Source: Aestuariibacter sp. GS-14 (lineage in GTDB: Bacteria > Pseudomonadota > Gammaproteobacteria > Enterobacterales > Alteromonadaceae). Taken from it: 64,000 nucleotides of DNA. The notes below the pieces were generated by a model that saw only the letters and a program-made list of their open reading frames with translations, was not told where the DNA came from and searched no databases. Positions 28,692-38,160 of this stretch are shown here, piece by piece. The stretch spans positions 186,001-250,000 of the forward strand of contig NZ_VHIP01000006.1 in assembly GCF_006494365.1 (NCBI RefSeq). Reading direction: 5' to 3'. The position numbers were made by a program, and so were the translations under genes. How positions within the stretch are numbered: the stretch's first letter is position 1; each line of letters begins with the position of its first letter.

Positions 28692-30179
28692 ATGAAATAC
28701 AAAGATCTTCGGGATTTTATTAAGCAACTGGAAGCCAATGGTGATCTGGTACGCATATCCCAACCTATTGATACTAAATTGGAAATGACCGAAATTGCCG
28801 ATCGCACCTTGCGAGCGGGCGGTCCGGCATTGTTGTTTGAGAATCCCAAAGGGTTCGACACCCCGGTACTGATGAATCTGTTTGGTACCCCGGAGCGGGT
28901 AGCGCTGGGCATGGGTCAAAGCTCGGTGTCAGCACTGCGTGAAGTAGGAAAACTGCTGGCGTATTTAAAAGAGCCTGAGCCGCCCAAAGGACTGAAAGAT
29001 CTGTGGGAAAAACTCCCGGTATTCAAACAAGTATTGAACATGCCAGCCAAAGAGGTGCGCAAAGCGCCCTGTCAGGCTAATGTTATTACGGGAGACGACG
29101 TTGACCTGACCAAACTGCCGGTACAACACTGCTGGCCGGGCGATGTGGCGCCATTGATTACCTGGGGTCTAACGGTTACCCGCGGGCCGCATAAAAAGCG
29201 CCAGAACCTAGGCATCTACCGCCAGCAGGTGCTAGGCAAAAACAAACTGATCATGCGCTGGTTGTCGCATCGCGGCGGCGCACTGGACTTCCGCGAATGG
29301 TGTCAGACTCATCCTGGGCAACCTTATCCGGTTTCAGTAGCCTTAGGGGCCGATCCCGCCACCATTTTAGGCGCCGTTACGCCGGTACCAGATACTTTGT
29401 CTGAATACGCGTTTGCCGGTTTATTACGTGGCGACAAAACCGAAGTAGTAAAATCCATCAGCAACGACTTGCAGGTTCCGGCTAGCGCCGAGTACGTACT
29501 GGAAGGCTATATCGACCCGAGCGAAACCGCGCCGGAAGGACCTTACGGCGATCATACCGGTTACTACAACGAAGTAGATGAATTTCCGGTATTCACGGTT
29601 ACTCACATTACTCACCGCGACGACCCGATTTACCATTCAACCTACACCGGACGTCCGCCCGATGAACCGGCCATTCTGGGTGTGGCACTGAACGAAGTAT
29701 TTGTGCCCATTTTGCAAAAGCAGTTTCCGGAAATTGTGGACTTTTATCTTCCTCCCGAAGGCTGTTCGTACCGCATGGCGGTGGTAACCATGAAGAAGCA
29801 ATATCCTGGTCACGCCAAGCGAGTCATGATGGGCGTATGGTCGTTCCTGCGTCAGTTTATGTACACCAAGTTTGTAGTGGTGTGCGATGACGACGTAAAC
29901 GCCCGCGACTGGCAGGACGTTATCTGGGCAATTACTACCCGAATGGACCCCGCCCGTGATACAGTGTTGATTGAAAACACTCCCATTGATTATCTGGATT
30001 TTGCGTCGCCAGTATCGGGCCTTGGATCCAAAATGGGCCTGGATGCGACCAATAAAATGCCCGGCGAAACCGATCGGGAATGGGGTGTTCCCATCGAAAT
30101 GGACGAAGCAGTTAAACGTCGTGTAGACGAAATTTGGGATACGCTGGGCATTATGCCGGGCAACTCCTCGCAACCTTGA
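28692..30179 (+). CDS. ubiD: 4-hydroxy-3-polyprenylbenzoate decarboxylase
   Basis: The product has 495 residues from the Met at 28692; the frame is open further upstream, but those residues ([10 protein letters not shown]) are not part of the family. UbiD removes the carboxyl group from polyprenyl-4-hydroxybenzoate in ubiquinone synthesis, using prenylated FMN. The full length is intact, with the N-terminal [19 protein letters not shown] and the [32 protein letters not shown] region. The reductase gene fre follows after 24 bases; reduced flavin made by Fre could serve UbiX/UbiD chemistry, which is an inference. Confidence 0.96.
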   Translation: MKYKDLRDFIKQLEANGDLVRISQPIDTKLEMTEIADRTLRAGGPALLFENPKGFDTPVLMNLFGTPERVALGMGQSSVSALREVGKLLAYLKEPEPPKGLKDLWEKLPVFKQVLNMPAKEVRKAPCQANVITGDDVDLTKLPVQHCWPGDVAPLITWGLTVTRGPHKKRQNLGIYRQQVLGKNKLIMRWLSHRGGALDFREWCQTHPGQPYPVSVALGADPATILGAVTPVPDTLSEYAFAGLLRGDKTEVVKSISNDLQVPASAEYVLEGYIDPSETAPEGPYGDHTGYYNEVDEFPVFTVTHITHRDDPIYHSTYTGRPPDEPAILGVALNEVFVPILQKQFPEIVDFYLPPEGCSYRMAVVTMKKQYPGHAKRVMMGVWSFLRQFMYTKFVVVCDDDVNARDWQDVIWAITTRMDPARDTVLIENTPIDYLDFASPVSGLGSKMGLDATNKMPGETDREWGVPIEMDEAVKRRVDEIWDTLGIMPGNSSQP

Positions 30180-30203
30180 TTTACAAAAAGAGATTCTATT
30201 TTC

Positions 30204-30899
30204 ATGTCACAAATTAGATGCCAGGTGGAAAGCATTGCGCCGCTGACCAAAACCGTTTTTCGGGTTGATTTAACCCCCGACGTATCACTGGATTTCAAGT
30301 CTGGCCAGTACGTTATGGTGCATATGGGCGAAAAAGATCAGCGCCCATTTTCAATTGCCAATGCCGCCTACGACAATAATCGTTTAGAACTGCACATTGG
30401 TGCCGAACCCGGTAATAAATACGCTGGTGAAGTACTTGAGCGCGCGCGTCAGGAAAAGGCCATTTACGTTTCTGGCGGACACGGCAAAGCGTATCTGCAA
30501 GCTACCGACAAGCCGATTGTGTTAATTGCTGGTGGCACAGGTTTCTCGTATGCCTATTCTATTTTGATGCAATCGCTGAAAGAAGATCCCAATCGCGATA
30601 TTACCCTGTATTGGGGTGGTCGCCACCTTGACGACCTGTACTATCACGATGAATTGGTTTCTTTAGCCGCTCACCACCCGCATTTCACCTTTTTGCCTGT
30701 GGTAGAGTTTGCAGAAGAAAACTGGCAGGGTCGCAAAGGCTGGGTTCATCACGCAGTACTCACCGACTATGCCGATTTATCCGGCGTCCAGGTATACATT
30801 GCCGGTCGTTTCGAGATGGCCAAAGTAGCACGTGATGATTTCTTTGCTCGCGGCCTGTTAAAAGACGATCTGTTCGGAGATGCCTACGCCTTTATTTAA
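30204..30899 (+). CDS. fre: NAD(P)H-flavin reductase
   Basis: The product has 231 residues. A ferredoxin-reductase-like beta barrel with the flavin-binding RPFSIAN motif is followed by an NAD domain with VLIAGGTGFSYAYSIL and LYWGGR. Length and motifs match Fre/LuxG, a reductase that passes electrons from NAD(P)H to free flavins. It sits 24 bases after ubiD, the standard ubiD-fre order in gammaproteobacteria, so it is probably cotranscribed. Confidence 0.95.
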   Translation: MSQIRCQVESIAPLTKTVFRVDLTPDVSLDFKSGQYVMVHMGEKDQRPFSIANAAYDNNRLELHIGAEPGNKYAGEVLERARQEKAIYVSGGHGKAYLQATDKPIVLIAGGTGFSYAYSILMQSLKEDPNRDITLYWGGRHLDDLYYHDELVSLAAHHPHFTFLPVVEFAEENWQGRKGWVHHAVLTDYADLSGVQVYIAGRFEMAKVARDDFFARGLLKDDLFGDAYAFI

Positions 30900-30922
30900 A
30901 CCGACAGAATCAGGTGGTTAGA

Positions 30923-32296
30923 ATGAAAAAAATAACACTTCCACTCGCCGTTGCCACATTGTTTTGCAGTGCAACAGCATCCAGTGCTGAACTGGCTTAT
31001 ATCGATCAGGCGCGACTTCACGATATTGCAGACGCCATATCGGCCCAGCGCATTGAGCAGGATATTCGCACTCTGGTGGGTTTTGGTACCCGCCATACGT
31101 TGTCTGACACAACGTCAGACACACGCGGTATAGGTGCAGCTCGCCGCTGGATTAAGCAGGAATTCGACAAGATTTCCGCTGCCTGCGGCAACTGTCTGGA
31201 AGTGTATTATCAATCGGCCACCATTAGCGGTGAAAAGCGTATACCCGATGCCACCGAGGTGGTCAGCGTGATAGCCATTCAACGTGGGATTACAGACCCT
31301 GAGCGCTATCTGATCATGTCTGGCGACATCGATTCTCGCGTTTCTGACGTAATGAATGCCACATCGGATTCCCCCGGCGCAAACGACAACGCCTCCGGTG
31401 TTGCGGGCACGATTGAAGCGGCACGCGTACTCAGCCAGTACCGGTTTAACGGTAGCATTGTTTACGCCGCACTGTCGGGTGAAGAGCAAGGTCTATTTGG
31501 CGGCAAAATCATGGCCGAACAAGCGCAAAAAGACGGCTGGCGCATTAAAGCGGTGTTGAACAACGACATGATTGGCAACATCGAGGGAATTAACGGCGTA
31601 ATAAACAACACTACCGCCCGTATTTTTGCTGAAGGCACCCGCCAAACCGAAACAGAAGCAGAAGCGCGCAGTCGTCGTTTTACCGGCGGCGAAGTGGATT
31701 CACCCAGCCGCAATCTGGCGCGGTACATTGATTTGATTGCCGACCGCTACATTGAAAATCTGGATACCATGGTGATCTACCGACTCGACCGTTTTGGTCG
31801 CGGCGGCCATCATCGCCCGTTTAACGACTTAGGCTACCCGGGCGTGCGCATTATGGAAACCAACGAGAACTACAACCGTCAGCATCAGGACTTGCGTACC
31901 GAAGACGGTATTAAGTACGGTGATACCATCGACGGCGTTAACTTTGATTATGCCGCCAAGCTCACCGCGTTAAACGCCACCAGCCTGGCCAGTATGGCTT
32001 GGGCGCCCAACCCACCAGTTAATGTAAGCATTAAAGGCGCGGTTCAACCGTCTACCACACTCAGTTGGAACGCACTTAACGCCGAACAGAATCCACACCT
32101 TGCTGGCTACAAAATTTACTGGCGCTACACCGATGCCCCGCAATGGCAATTCAGTCGTTTTGTTGGCAACGTCACCAGTTTTACGCTGGACAACGTAGTG
32201 ATCGACAACTATTTCTTTGGCGTAGCCAGTGTAAGTAAAGACGGATATGAAAGCCCGGTGGTGTTCCCAGGAGCCGCAGGTGCTTTTGGCGAATAG
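30923..32296 (+). CDS. Exported M28-family peptidase with C-terminal fibronectin-type domain
   Basis: The product has 457 residues from the ATG at 30923. A signal peptide (MKKITLPLAVATLFCSATASSA) leads into an M28 core. The bridging Asp is in SPGANDNASG, the Glu pair in ALSGEEQGLFG, another Asp in NNDMIGN and a late His in NRQHQDL. The usual first ligand HxD is read here as GDIDS, with Asp in place of His. The last 100 residues or so (from about 370) resemble a fibronectin type III module. The active-site change may reduce activity or alter metal use. It follows fre by 23 bases but is unlikely to share its role. Confidence 0.88.
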   Translation: MKKITLPLAVATLFCSATASSAELAYIDQARLHDIADAISAQRIEQDIRTLVGFGTRHTLSDTTSDTRGIGAARRWIKQEFDKISAACGNCLEVYYQSATISGEKRIPDATEVVSVIAIQRGITDPERYLIMSGDIDSRVSDVMNATSDSPGANDNASGVAGTIEAARVLSQYRFNGSIVYAALSGEEQGLFGGKIMAEQAQKDGWRIKAVLNNDMIGNIEGINGVINNTTARIFAEGTRQTETEAEARSRRFTGGEVDSPSRNLARYIDLIADRYIENLDTMVIYRLDRFGRGGHHRPFNDLGYPGVRIMETNENYNRQHQDLRTEDGIKYGDTIDGVNFDYAAKLTALNATSLASMAWAPNPPVNVSIKGAVQPSTTLSWNALNAEQNPHLAGYKIYWRYTDAPQWQFSRFVGNVTSFTLDNVVIDNYFFGVASVSKDGYESPVVFPGAAGAFGE

Positions 32297-32378
32297 CCAG
32301 CATCCGATAACGCAGTGCGGGCGCAGCAGGTAACTATGCAGCCCGCGCTGACAACACAATAAAGGTATAACAAGCACT

Positions 32379-33380
32379 ATGACAATACGCACACTGCCGG
32401 GTCTGTTGGGTTTTATATCGGTACTGTTTGGCAGTGGCAATGCCATTGGCGCCGAGCCACTAAACCTGGTTGCTAATCCGTTGCCTACTCTGGTAGCCGA
32501 AGACAACGAACCGGCGAGGATCAATGTGCTTATTTCACAGGCACTGAAAGCCATAGACTTGCCTGCTACCTTACATATCGACCGCCCGGCTTTTTCGGGA
32601 AGTGGTTTGCTTACTGGCAAATACAATGGCGAGTATGCGTTTCTTTCCCTGAACGATAAACGCAGTGATTTTCTGTATTCCGACGCTTACCTGCCGGTAA
32701 ATTTGTATCTGGCGAGCCGAAAAAACTCTCTGGAAGATATCAGCCATTTTTCGCATATTCGCAATGGACGGGTGGCCGCTGAAAACCGTTTGGCAAATAC
32801 ACCGCCATTGCGCCTGATTAAAGCTGTGTCCTGGGTAAGAAACCCAACCGTTTTCGACAGTTTTAAGCAGTTGTCGGAACAACGCGCCGAATACCTGTTA
32901 GAAGACGAACTGCTGCTCAGGGAATTCAATCGCATGCTGGCTGAAAATAAAGAACTACCGCTGTTTAGCACGCCTGAACCCATACTTCAGGCAAGTTTGC
33001 ATCTGAGTATTCGTTCAGATACGCCCAACGCTGCAGCAAAAATAAGTGCATTCAATACTTATATCAAGCTAGCACAGCAAAATGGCACCTATAATCAGGT
33101 GCTGGGGATCAGTTGGCTGGCTAAAGACGTTAACGGCGACGGTGTAGCTGATTGGATCACCAGCGCTAAGGTAGCACATACTACCTCAACCACTGATGCA
33201 CTCACCAACGCGTTTCACTTGGATGCAACCGCCCCTTCCGCGGCCTCACAATTTATTGTAGACGGTGAAGTAGTGCCAGACTGGCAGGCAGTTCAGACCA
33301 AACTGGCTAATTCTCCCCAAACGGCGCGTAAGTCGTATCTTGATCACGAAGTATATAAAAACATGATGAATCGCTGGTAG
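32379..33380 (+). CDS. Exported protein, possibly a divergent family 3 solute-binding fold
   Basis: The product has 333 residues with a signal peptide (cleavage near GNAIGA). The order of elements, from VAEDNEPARINVLISQALKA through ADNRLAN-like and SVRN-like segments to QRAEYLLEDE, resembles amino-acid-type periplasmic binding proteins, but no specific ligand residues can be named. Near the C-terminus KDVNGDGVADW looks like a calcium-binding loop. I do not recognise a named family. No permease or ATPase for uptake is adjacent; the export operon that follows runs on the other strand. Confidence 0.62.
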   Translation: MTIRTLPGLLGFISVLFGSGNAIGAEPLNLVANPLPTLVAEDNEPARINVLISQALKAIDLPATLHIDRPAFSGSGLLTGKYNGEYAFLSLNDKRSDFLYSDAYLPVNLYLASRKNSLEDISHFSHIRNGRVAAENRLANTPPLRLIKAVSWVRNPTVFDSFKQLSEQRAEYLLEDELLLREFNRMLAENKELPLFSTPEPILQASLHLSIRSDTPNAAAKISAFNTYIKLAQQNGTYNQVLGISWLAKDVNGDGVADWITSAKVAHTTSTTDALTNAFHLDATAPSAASQFIVDGEVVPDWQAVQTKLANSPQTARKSYLDHEVYKNMMNRW

Positions 33381-33419
33381 CAGCGAGTTCATCAGTGCGG
33401 GTACCTGAAAAGCAGTCTC

Positions 33420-34529
33420 TTAATCCAGTGATTTAGCAAAGCGCTTGGCTGACACCAACACCCCCAGCAAGGTAAAGCCTATCAGCCATAGTGTATCCTT
33501 CCATAAATCCGACAACTCAGCACTGCGCAGTACTAACCCTCTGATCATGCGCATAAAATGTGTTGCTGGCAAGGCTTCTGAAATCCACTGCACAACCACA
33601 GGCATGCCTTCATAAGGAAACATAAACCCCGATAGTAAAATAGAAGGGAGCAGTACAAATAACGTCATTTGCATGGCCTGAAGCTGACTTTGTGCAATGG
33701 TTGAAATAAGTAACCCCAATGTAAGACTGGCCGAAATAAACAGCAGTGAACCCAATGCAATATCGATAGGGCTACCATTTATTGGCACGTTGAACATAAG
33801 TGCGCCCAATCCCAGAACAATCGCTACCTGTAACATACCTACAAAAATATAAGGCACAATTTTGGCGATCATCAGCTCCAACGAACTCACGGGCGTAGTA
33901 ATTAACAATTCCAGGTTACCGCGCTCGCGCTCTCTGACAATCGCAATGCTGGTAAACAGGATCATCGTCATACTGAGAATAATGCCCAATAATCCCGGCA
34001 CAATATTTATTGCGGTGCGCCTGCTAGGGTTGTAGTAAAGCGTTATATCGAACGTTTGTGAGGTAGCCAGGGTTTGCTGTTGATTGGCCAGTTTGGGCGT
34101 TAATGTAAATGGCATGGATTGTAATGCCGTTATCGCACCCCCAATCACGCTATCGGTACCATCCACCATCCATTGCCCCAGTACCCGACCAGTTTCAATT
34201 CGATTGTTTATATCGTGGGGCAGCACCAGTACCGCCTTTACTTCACCATTTTGAATGGCTTGTCTGGCCGTTTCCGCATCTGGCAGATAAGTCACAATAT
34301 CCACAACCTGTGTTGCTTTTAGCGTATCCAGAACTGCCCTGCCTGTTGCATTGTTAGTGTTATCTACCACGGCAACCGGGATCATGCGCACGTCGGTATT
34401 GATTGCAAAACCAAATAGCGTGAGCTGAATAAGCGGGATCATCACAATCATGGCAAACGTTAACTTGTCGCGCGACAACTGCCTGAATTCTTTAAACATT
34501 ACGGCGCCAATTCGCGTTGTGGACATCAT
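33420..34529 (-). CDS. ABC-2 type exporter permease
   Basis: The product has 369 residues. It has one N-terminal TM (about 25-45), a large periplasmic loop (about 45-175) and five further TM segments, as in the YbhS/YbhR/YhhJ permeases. Motifs include FKEFRQLSRDKLTF and TTPVSSLELMIAKIVPYIF. The start overlaps the ATPase gene by four bases. Only one permease is encoded, so it would act as a homodimer. Substrates of this type are drugs or other hydrophobic compounds. It is the last gene of a three-gene operon. Confidence 0.93.
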   Translation of the reverse strand: MMSTTRIGAVMFKEFRQLSRDKLTFAMIVMIPLIQLTLFGFAINTDVRMIPVAVVDNTNNATGRAVLDTLKATQVVDIVTYLPDAETARQAIQNGEVKAVLVLPHDINNRIETGRVLGQWMVDGTDSVIGGAITALQSMPFTLTPKLANQQQTLATSQTFDITLYYNPSRRTAINIVPGLLGIILSMTMILFTSIAIVRERERGNLELLITTPVSSLELMIAKIVPYIFVGMLQVAIVLGLGALMFNVPINGSPIDIALGSLLFISASLTLGLLISTIAQSQLQAMQMTLFVLLPSILLSGFMFPYEGMPVVVQWISEALPATHFMRMIRGLVLRSAELSDLWKDTLWLIGFTLLGVLVSAKRFAKSLD

Positions 34530-35452
34530 TGTCTGCTCGCTCCTGTGACACTCACAAACACGTCTTCCAGCGTTGGGCGGGCCTGCGTTAACTCAGCATT
34601 CTGCAAGGCGGGAAAAGTTGCTTTCAACCAGTCTATGGGATTCGCAATGTGGTTGTATACCAACACCCTGAGTCTTACCCCTAATTGAGCAGCAGAGCGG
34701 ATATGTTCATTGGCCAGCAATGTGGCTTTAAGCTGCCTTAATCCCGCGGTTTTAATTTCTACAATATTCACCCCCATCTTAGCCATCAGCTCATCCGGCG
34801 ATCCATCAGCGCGCATTTGTCCGGCTTCCATAATTGCCAGCTTGTGACATCGCTCGGCTTCATCCATGTAGTGGGTGGTAACCAGAATCGTGGTGCCATT
34901 CTCAGACAAATCGAATAGTTTTTCCCAAAAGTCACGGCGATTTTCAGGATCTACCGCAGAAGTGGGCTCATCCAGAAACAGCAGACTCGGCTGATGTATA
35001 GTGGCGCACGCCAGAGATAAGCGCTGTTTCTGCCCGCCGCTCATGCCTTTTACCATTTGGTGTTGTAATTGGTCGAGCCCATAGGTTTGCATTTGATCTT
35101 TGCAGCGGGTTATCAGCATAGCGCCGGTTAGGCCATAAATTTTCCCCATAAAGCGGAGATTTTCAATTACCGTTAAATCGTCGTACAACGAGAATTTTTG
35201 CGTCATGTAGCCTATGTTTAAACGCAATTGTTCAGACTGTTCGGGAATACGGTACCCCAACACCTTTACACTGCCCGCACTGGGACTCAACAAACCGGTG
35301 AGAACCCTTATAGTGGTAGATTTGCCACACCCGTTTGGCCCTAAGAAGCCGTAGATGTTGCCTTTTTCTACCCGCAGCGTTATGTCATTAATCGCCTTGA
35401 ACCCGCCAAAATGCTTGGTTATGTTCAACGCTTCAATTACATAGTTACTCAT
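34526..35452 (-). CDS. ABC exporter ATP-binding protein
   Basis: The product has 308 residues. It has a Walker A GPNGCGKSTT (about 40), Q-loop region, signature MSGGQKQRLSLA (about 140) and Walker B LLFLDEPTSAVDPENRR (about 160). A C-terminal extension of about 80 residues is typical of ATPases paired with ABC-2 permeases. It energises the adjacent permease. Four-base overlaps on both sides show a tightly coupled operon with the adaptor and permease. Confidence 0.95.
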   Translation of the reverse strand: MSNYVIEALNITKHFGGFKAINDITLRVEKGNIYGFLGPNGCGKSTTIRVLTGLLSPSAGSVKVLGYRIPEQSEQLRLNIGYMTQKFSLYDDLTVIENLRFMGKIYGLTGAMLITRCKDQMQTYGLDQLQHQMVKGMSGGQKQRLSLACATIHQPSLLFLDEPTSAVDPENRRDFWEKLFDLSENGTTILVTTHYMDEAERCHKLAIMEAGQMRADGSPDELMAKMGVNIVEIKTAGLRQLKATLLANEHIRSAAQLGVRLRVLVYNHIANPIDWLKATFPALQNAELTQARPTLEDVFVSVTGASRQ

Positions 35453-36405
35453 AGCGGGTCCAACGCAACCTGAACCGGGATCCCGGCACTCAGATGTTTG
35501 TAGCGTTCGGGCAGGTCGATTTCTGCCAAATACACCAGCCTGGAACGGTCGTCCTCACTCATACTTTTGTAAGGCGTAAAAGCAGGCTCAGCAGACAGCC
35601 ATCGCAACGTCCCCTTCACAGGTTCATCGATTCCATCTATGTGTAGTTGCAACTCACTGCCCACAGCAATTTTGGCTTTATAGGGTTCTGGTAAATACAC
35701 CCGTACATACGGAACGGTGTCGGCCAGTATAATTGCCACAACACTGTTTTCCTGTACTCTGTCGCCAACATTATATGGCAACGAATCGAGAATACCGCTA
35801 CGCGTAGCCACAATACGCAGCTCGTTTAATTTAATGGTTTCCCAGTCGACCTTGGCATTGGCCGCGTCTGAGAGCGCCTGTGCACTGGCGATATCCTCGG
35901 ATCGACTGCCCGCAACGAGTTTTTGCAACGTTTGTTCAGCTACATTTTCTGACGCTTGCGCCGTTTGCAATGCGGCGAGTGCCAAATCCAATTCAGCCTG
36001 AGTACCTAATGCTTTTTCCTTCAGTGTTTTAATGCGACGGAATTCAAGTGTCTTCTCTTGCGATTGCGCTTTTGCTTTATCAAGTTCGGCCCGGGCTATT
36101 TGCAGATCTTCCATGCGTTCACCATTGAGCAGTTTTTCTAAGGCAGATTTAGCCTGGCTTGCCGAGGCCATTGCCTGATTCACTACCAGCTGTTGTCTGG
36201 CACTATTCAACGATACCAGCAATTCCCCCTGCTGAACGGTAGAGCCCTCTGTAACATGAATAGATTCAATCACTTCAGCCGAGGTTGCCCGTACCGATAC
36301 TCTGTCCCGCTCAACAGTGCCGTACACAACACTGAGATCCTGTTGTGAGCATGCCCACACAAATACGCTTAACACGCACATTACAGCAACGCGAGTTTGC
36401 TTCAT
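35449..36405 (-). CDS. HlyD-like membrane fusion lipoprotein of the ABC exporter
   Basis: The product has 318 residues. A lipobox-like end (VWAC, Cys19) follows a short signal. A biotinyl-lipoyl half (VIESIHVTEGSTVQQGELLVSL), a coiled-coil hairpin (about 80-185) and a second lipoyl half and barrel (RSGILDSLPYNVGDRVQENS) follow. It should bridge the inner-membrane exporter to an outer-membrane channel not encoded here. It is the first gene of the operon; the promoter lies in the 106-base gap shared with the TetR regulator. Confidence 0.92.
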   Translation of the reverse strand: MKQTRVAVMCVLSVFVWACSQQDLSVVYGTVERDRVSVRATSAEVIESIHVTEGSTVQQGELLVSLNSARQQLVVNQAMASASQAKSALEKLLNGERMEDLQIARAELDKAKAQSQEKTLEFRRIKTLKEKALGTQAELDLALAALQTAQASENVAEQTLQKLVAGSRSEDIASAQALSDAANAKVDWETIKLNELRIVATRSGILDSLPYNVGDRVQENSVVAIILADTVPYVRVYLPEPYKAKIAVGSELQLHIDGIDEPVKGTLRWLSAEPAFTPYKSMSEDDRSRLVYLAEIDLPERYKHLSAGIPVQVALDPL

Positions 36406-36448
36406 TGGTTCAAACCTTTTCTATACAAGACGAATCATCTTTCGGTTT

Positions 36449-36474
36449 AGTTTAAATTAAATTTAATTTAAACT
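36449..36474. promoter_or_regulatory. Perfect 26-bp palindrome, candidate TetR operator
   Basis: Every base of this AT-only-core sequence pairs with its complement (13-base arm AGTTTAAATTAAA). It lies 44 bases from the exporter start and 38 bases from the TetR start, where both promoters must be. The position and symmetry fit the binding site of the divergently encoded TetR-type protein. AT-rich palindromes can also arise without function, but 26 exact bases in this place make an operator the simplest reading. Confidence 0.72.
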
Positions 36475-36511
36475 TGTCTGCATATTGAATCAAGTGGTCT
36501 GCATCTAAAAG

Positions 36512-37153
36512 ATGACCAAAAAAGCCAAACCATTGAGAAGTGACGGTAAAAAGACTTACCAGCAACTATTGGATACCGCAGGAAATTTGTTTGCATTGCA
36601 TGGATTGGCGTCCACACAAAGTAAGCTCATTGCATCAGAGGCCAATGTTGATGTTGCCCTGATAAACTATCATTTTGGCAGTCGCCAGGGGTTATACCAA
36701 CAGGCGTTGATCACTGCGCATGCCAGCATTATTCATCTTGAAGACCTGGAAAGTTTGATTAAACGAGAGTCAGACCCTCAACAGCAACTAAAATCCATGC
36801 TCCACATTATTGTGTCGGCAGCGTTAACTGATGATAGCTGGCATTTCAAACTACTCGCACGCGAGTTCCTGGCTCCCAGCGAAAACCTGCAAATACTGAT
36901 GACCAAAGAGATCCAGCCCAAGATTCAGATTATGAAACATATCGTCAGCCAAATCAGTGGCATAAAACCAGACGATCCGGCACTCATCCCCATGCTTATC
37001 AGCGTGATGTCTCCCTGCTTTGTTATGTTGGTGGCTGGCAACAAGGTGCCGGGCCCACTGTCCGAAATGCGACAACAATCTGTTGAGCAACTCACCGCTC
37101 ATTTGTACCGCTTCGCGTTAGGCGGATTACTTGCTGTGCGTAATGCAACATAA
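36512..37153 (+). CDS. TetR-family repressor, CecR-like (YbiH)
   Basis: The product has 213 residues. The N-terminal HTH domain (about 10-60) has LDTAGNLFALHGLASTQSKLIASEANVDVALINYHFGSRQGLY. The C-terminal region resembles the DUF1956 domain of CecR/YbiH, which regulates a HlyD-ABC export operon. It is divergent from that operon with a palindrome between, so it very probably represses the exporter and perhaps itself. The inducer is unknown. Confidence 0.92.
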   Translation: MTKKAKPLRSDGKKTYQQLLDTAGNLFALHGLASTQSKLIASEANVDVALINYHFGSRQGLYQQALITAHASIIHLEDLESLIKRESDPQQQLKSMLHIIVSAALTDDSWHFKLLAREFLAPSENLQILMTKEIQPKIQIMKHIVSQISGIKPDDPALIPMLISVMSPCFVMLVAGNKVPGPLSEMRQQSVEQLTAHLYRFALGGLLAVRNAT

Positions 37154-37334
37154 TACGATATTTCCATCATCAGGGATTTACACTGGGGTATTATCCACGT
37201 TGGTAAAACACTCCGATTAACACAACGTACTTCTTCCCTAATATCCTGATCTCCCATTCAGTAGATTCTCTTCTTTTCACTGGCGATACTGCGGGGTGAA
37301 GCAAGTGCTTCGTTCCACGGTAAGGGCAGTGAAA

Positions 37335-37544
37335 ATGGCACACACTCATTTGCAGAGTGATACACCTCCTCAGTCTAAGTGGCTGAAAACCATTGCAACC
37401 CGCATTCTGTTTTCAGTGGCGAGTGGATTGGCAATAATCACCTTATTTAACCTGGATAACGCCAACCTGGTCGCGGTAAGCGCCATAGTATTTACCGCTA
37501 ATACGCTGGAGCGACAATGGCATAAATTTGTCGTGCAGGGCTAA
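37335..37544 (+). CDS. Small membrane protein, unknown function
   Basis: The product has 69 residues from the ATG at 37335, with AGGG nine bases upstream; a GTG start at 37296 would add 13 residues. Two hydrophobic segments (about 20-38 and 40-55) form a short hairpin, ending in ERQWHKFVVQG. I do not recognise a family. No neighbour suggests a role. It could be a true small gene, but the evidence is only length, start signal and hydrophobic pattern. Confidence 0.5.
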   Translation: MAHTHLQSDTPPQSKWLKTIATRILFSVASGLAIITLFNLDNANLVAVSAIVFTANTLERQWHKFVVQG

Positions 37545-37711
37545 AGCGTGTGGGCTGTATTCCTCATCGACGTGGAGTGCAGCCCAATGTTAAAAAGGCT
37601 TAGCGCTATCCGAATAGCAATGAATCAGCCACTCATTGCTTATAGTGAGTCGACTTTATTTTTCCTTTCTTCACATATAAGTTAAATTTTAAATAATTAT
37701 TTCTACCGTGT

Positions 37712-37717
37712 TGTCGA
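37712..37717 (+). promoter_or_regulatory. TGTCGA hexamer, candidate ECF42-type -35 element
   Basis: TGTCGA lies 65 bases before the DGPF gene start. Published ECF42 promoters carry TGTCGA at -35. A matching -10 CGA/TC element is not clear at the expected spacing, so this is only a candidate autoregulatory site. Confidence 0.35.
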
Positions 37718-37782
37718 AATGCCCACTATTCAGTTGTTGTAGGTATATCAGCAATCCGCTGACATACATAAGAGGACTTAAA

Positions 37783-38160
37783 ATGCGTTATTCACTACTA
37801 CTTCACAGCAACGAGCCGAAAGACGGGGAAATTAATCCGGAAGTCATAGCCGAATTCATGCAGGCTTTTGATAAGTATGCAAAAGCCTTAGAGCAAGCTG
37901 GTGTGTTGTTATCCGCTGATGTACTGCAGCCTTCAAGTGCCAGCACTACCGTGACATTGAAGAATGGCGAGCTACAAATAGAAGATGGCCCCTTTATCGA
38001 CAGCAATGAACAACTAGCGGGAAATTTTGTTATTGATGTGCCGACTTTAGACGCAGCGCTTGCATGGGCTGAGAAATGCCCAGGCGCACAATATGGTGTA
38101 ATTGAGGTAAGACCAACAGCCGTTTACTTTAAAGATAATCAATGGCAACCCGCGAATTAA
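37783..38160 (+). CDS. YCII-related (DGPF-domain) protein
   Basis: The product has 125 residues from the ATG at 37783, which has an AGAGGA ribosome site seven bases upstream. The core shows MRYSLLLHSNE, the family hallmark DGPF (EDGPFIDSNEQLAGNFVIDV) and ALAWAEKCPGAQYGVIEVRP. YCII-fold proteins are small, dimeric and of poorly known function. Its 3' end overlaps the sigma factor gene by 19 bases. DGPF genes next to ECF42 sigma factors are a known conserved pair. Confidence 0.92.
   Translation: MRYSLLLHSNEPKDGEINPEVIAEFMQAFDKYAKALEQAGVLLSADVLQPSSASTTVTLKNGELQIEDGPFIDSNEQLAGNFVIDVPTLDAALAWAEKCPGAQYGVIEVRPTAVYFKDNQWQPAN

Noticed and set aside
29637-30173. A 178-codon minus-strand frame inside ubiD
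   Set aside because: It is antisense to conserved ubiD sequence and has no family match.
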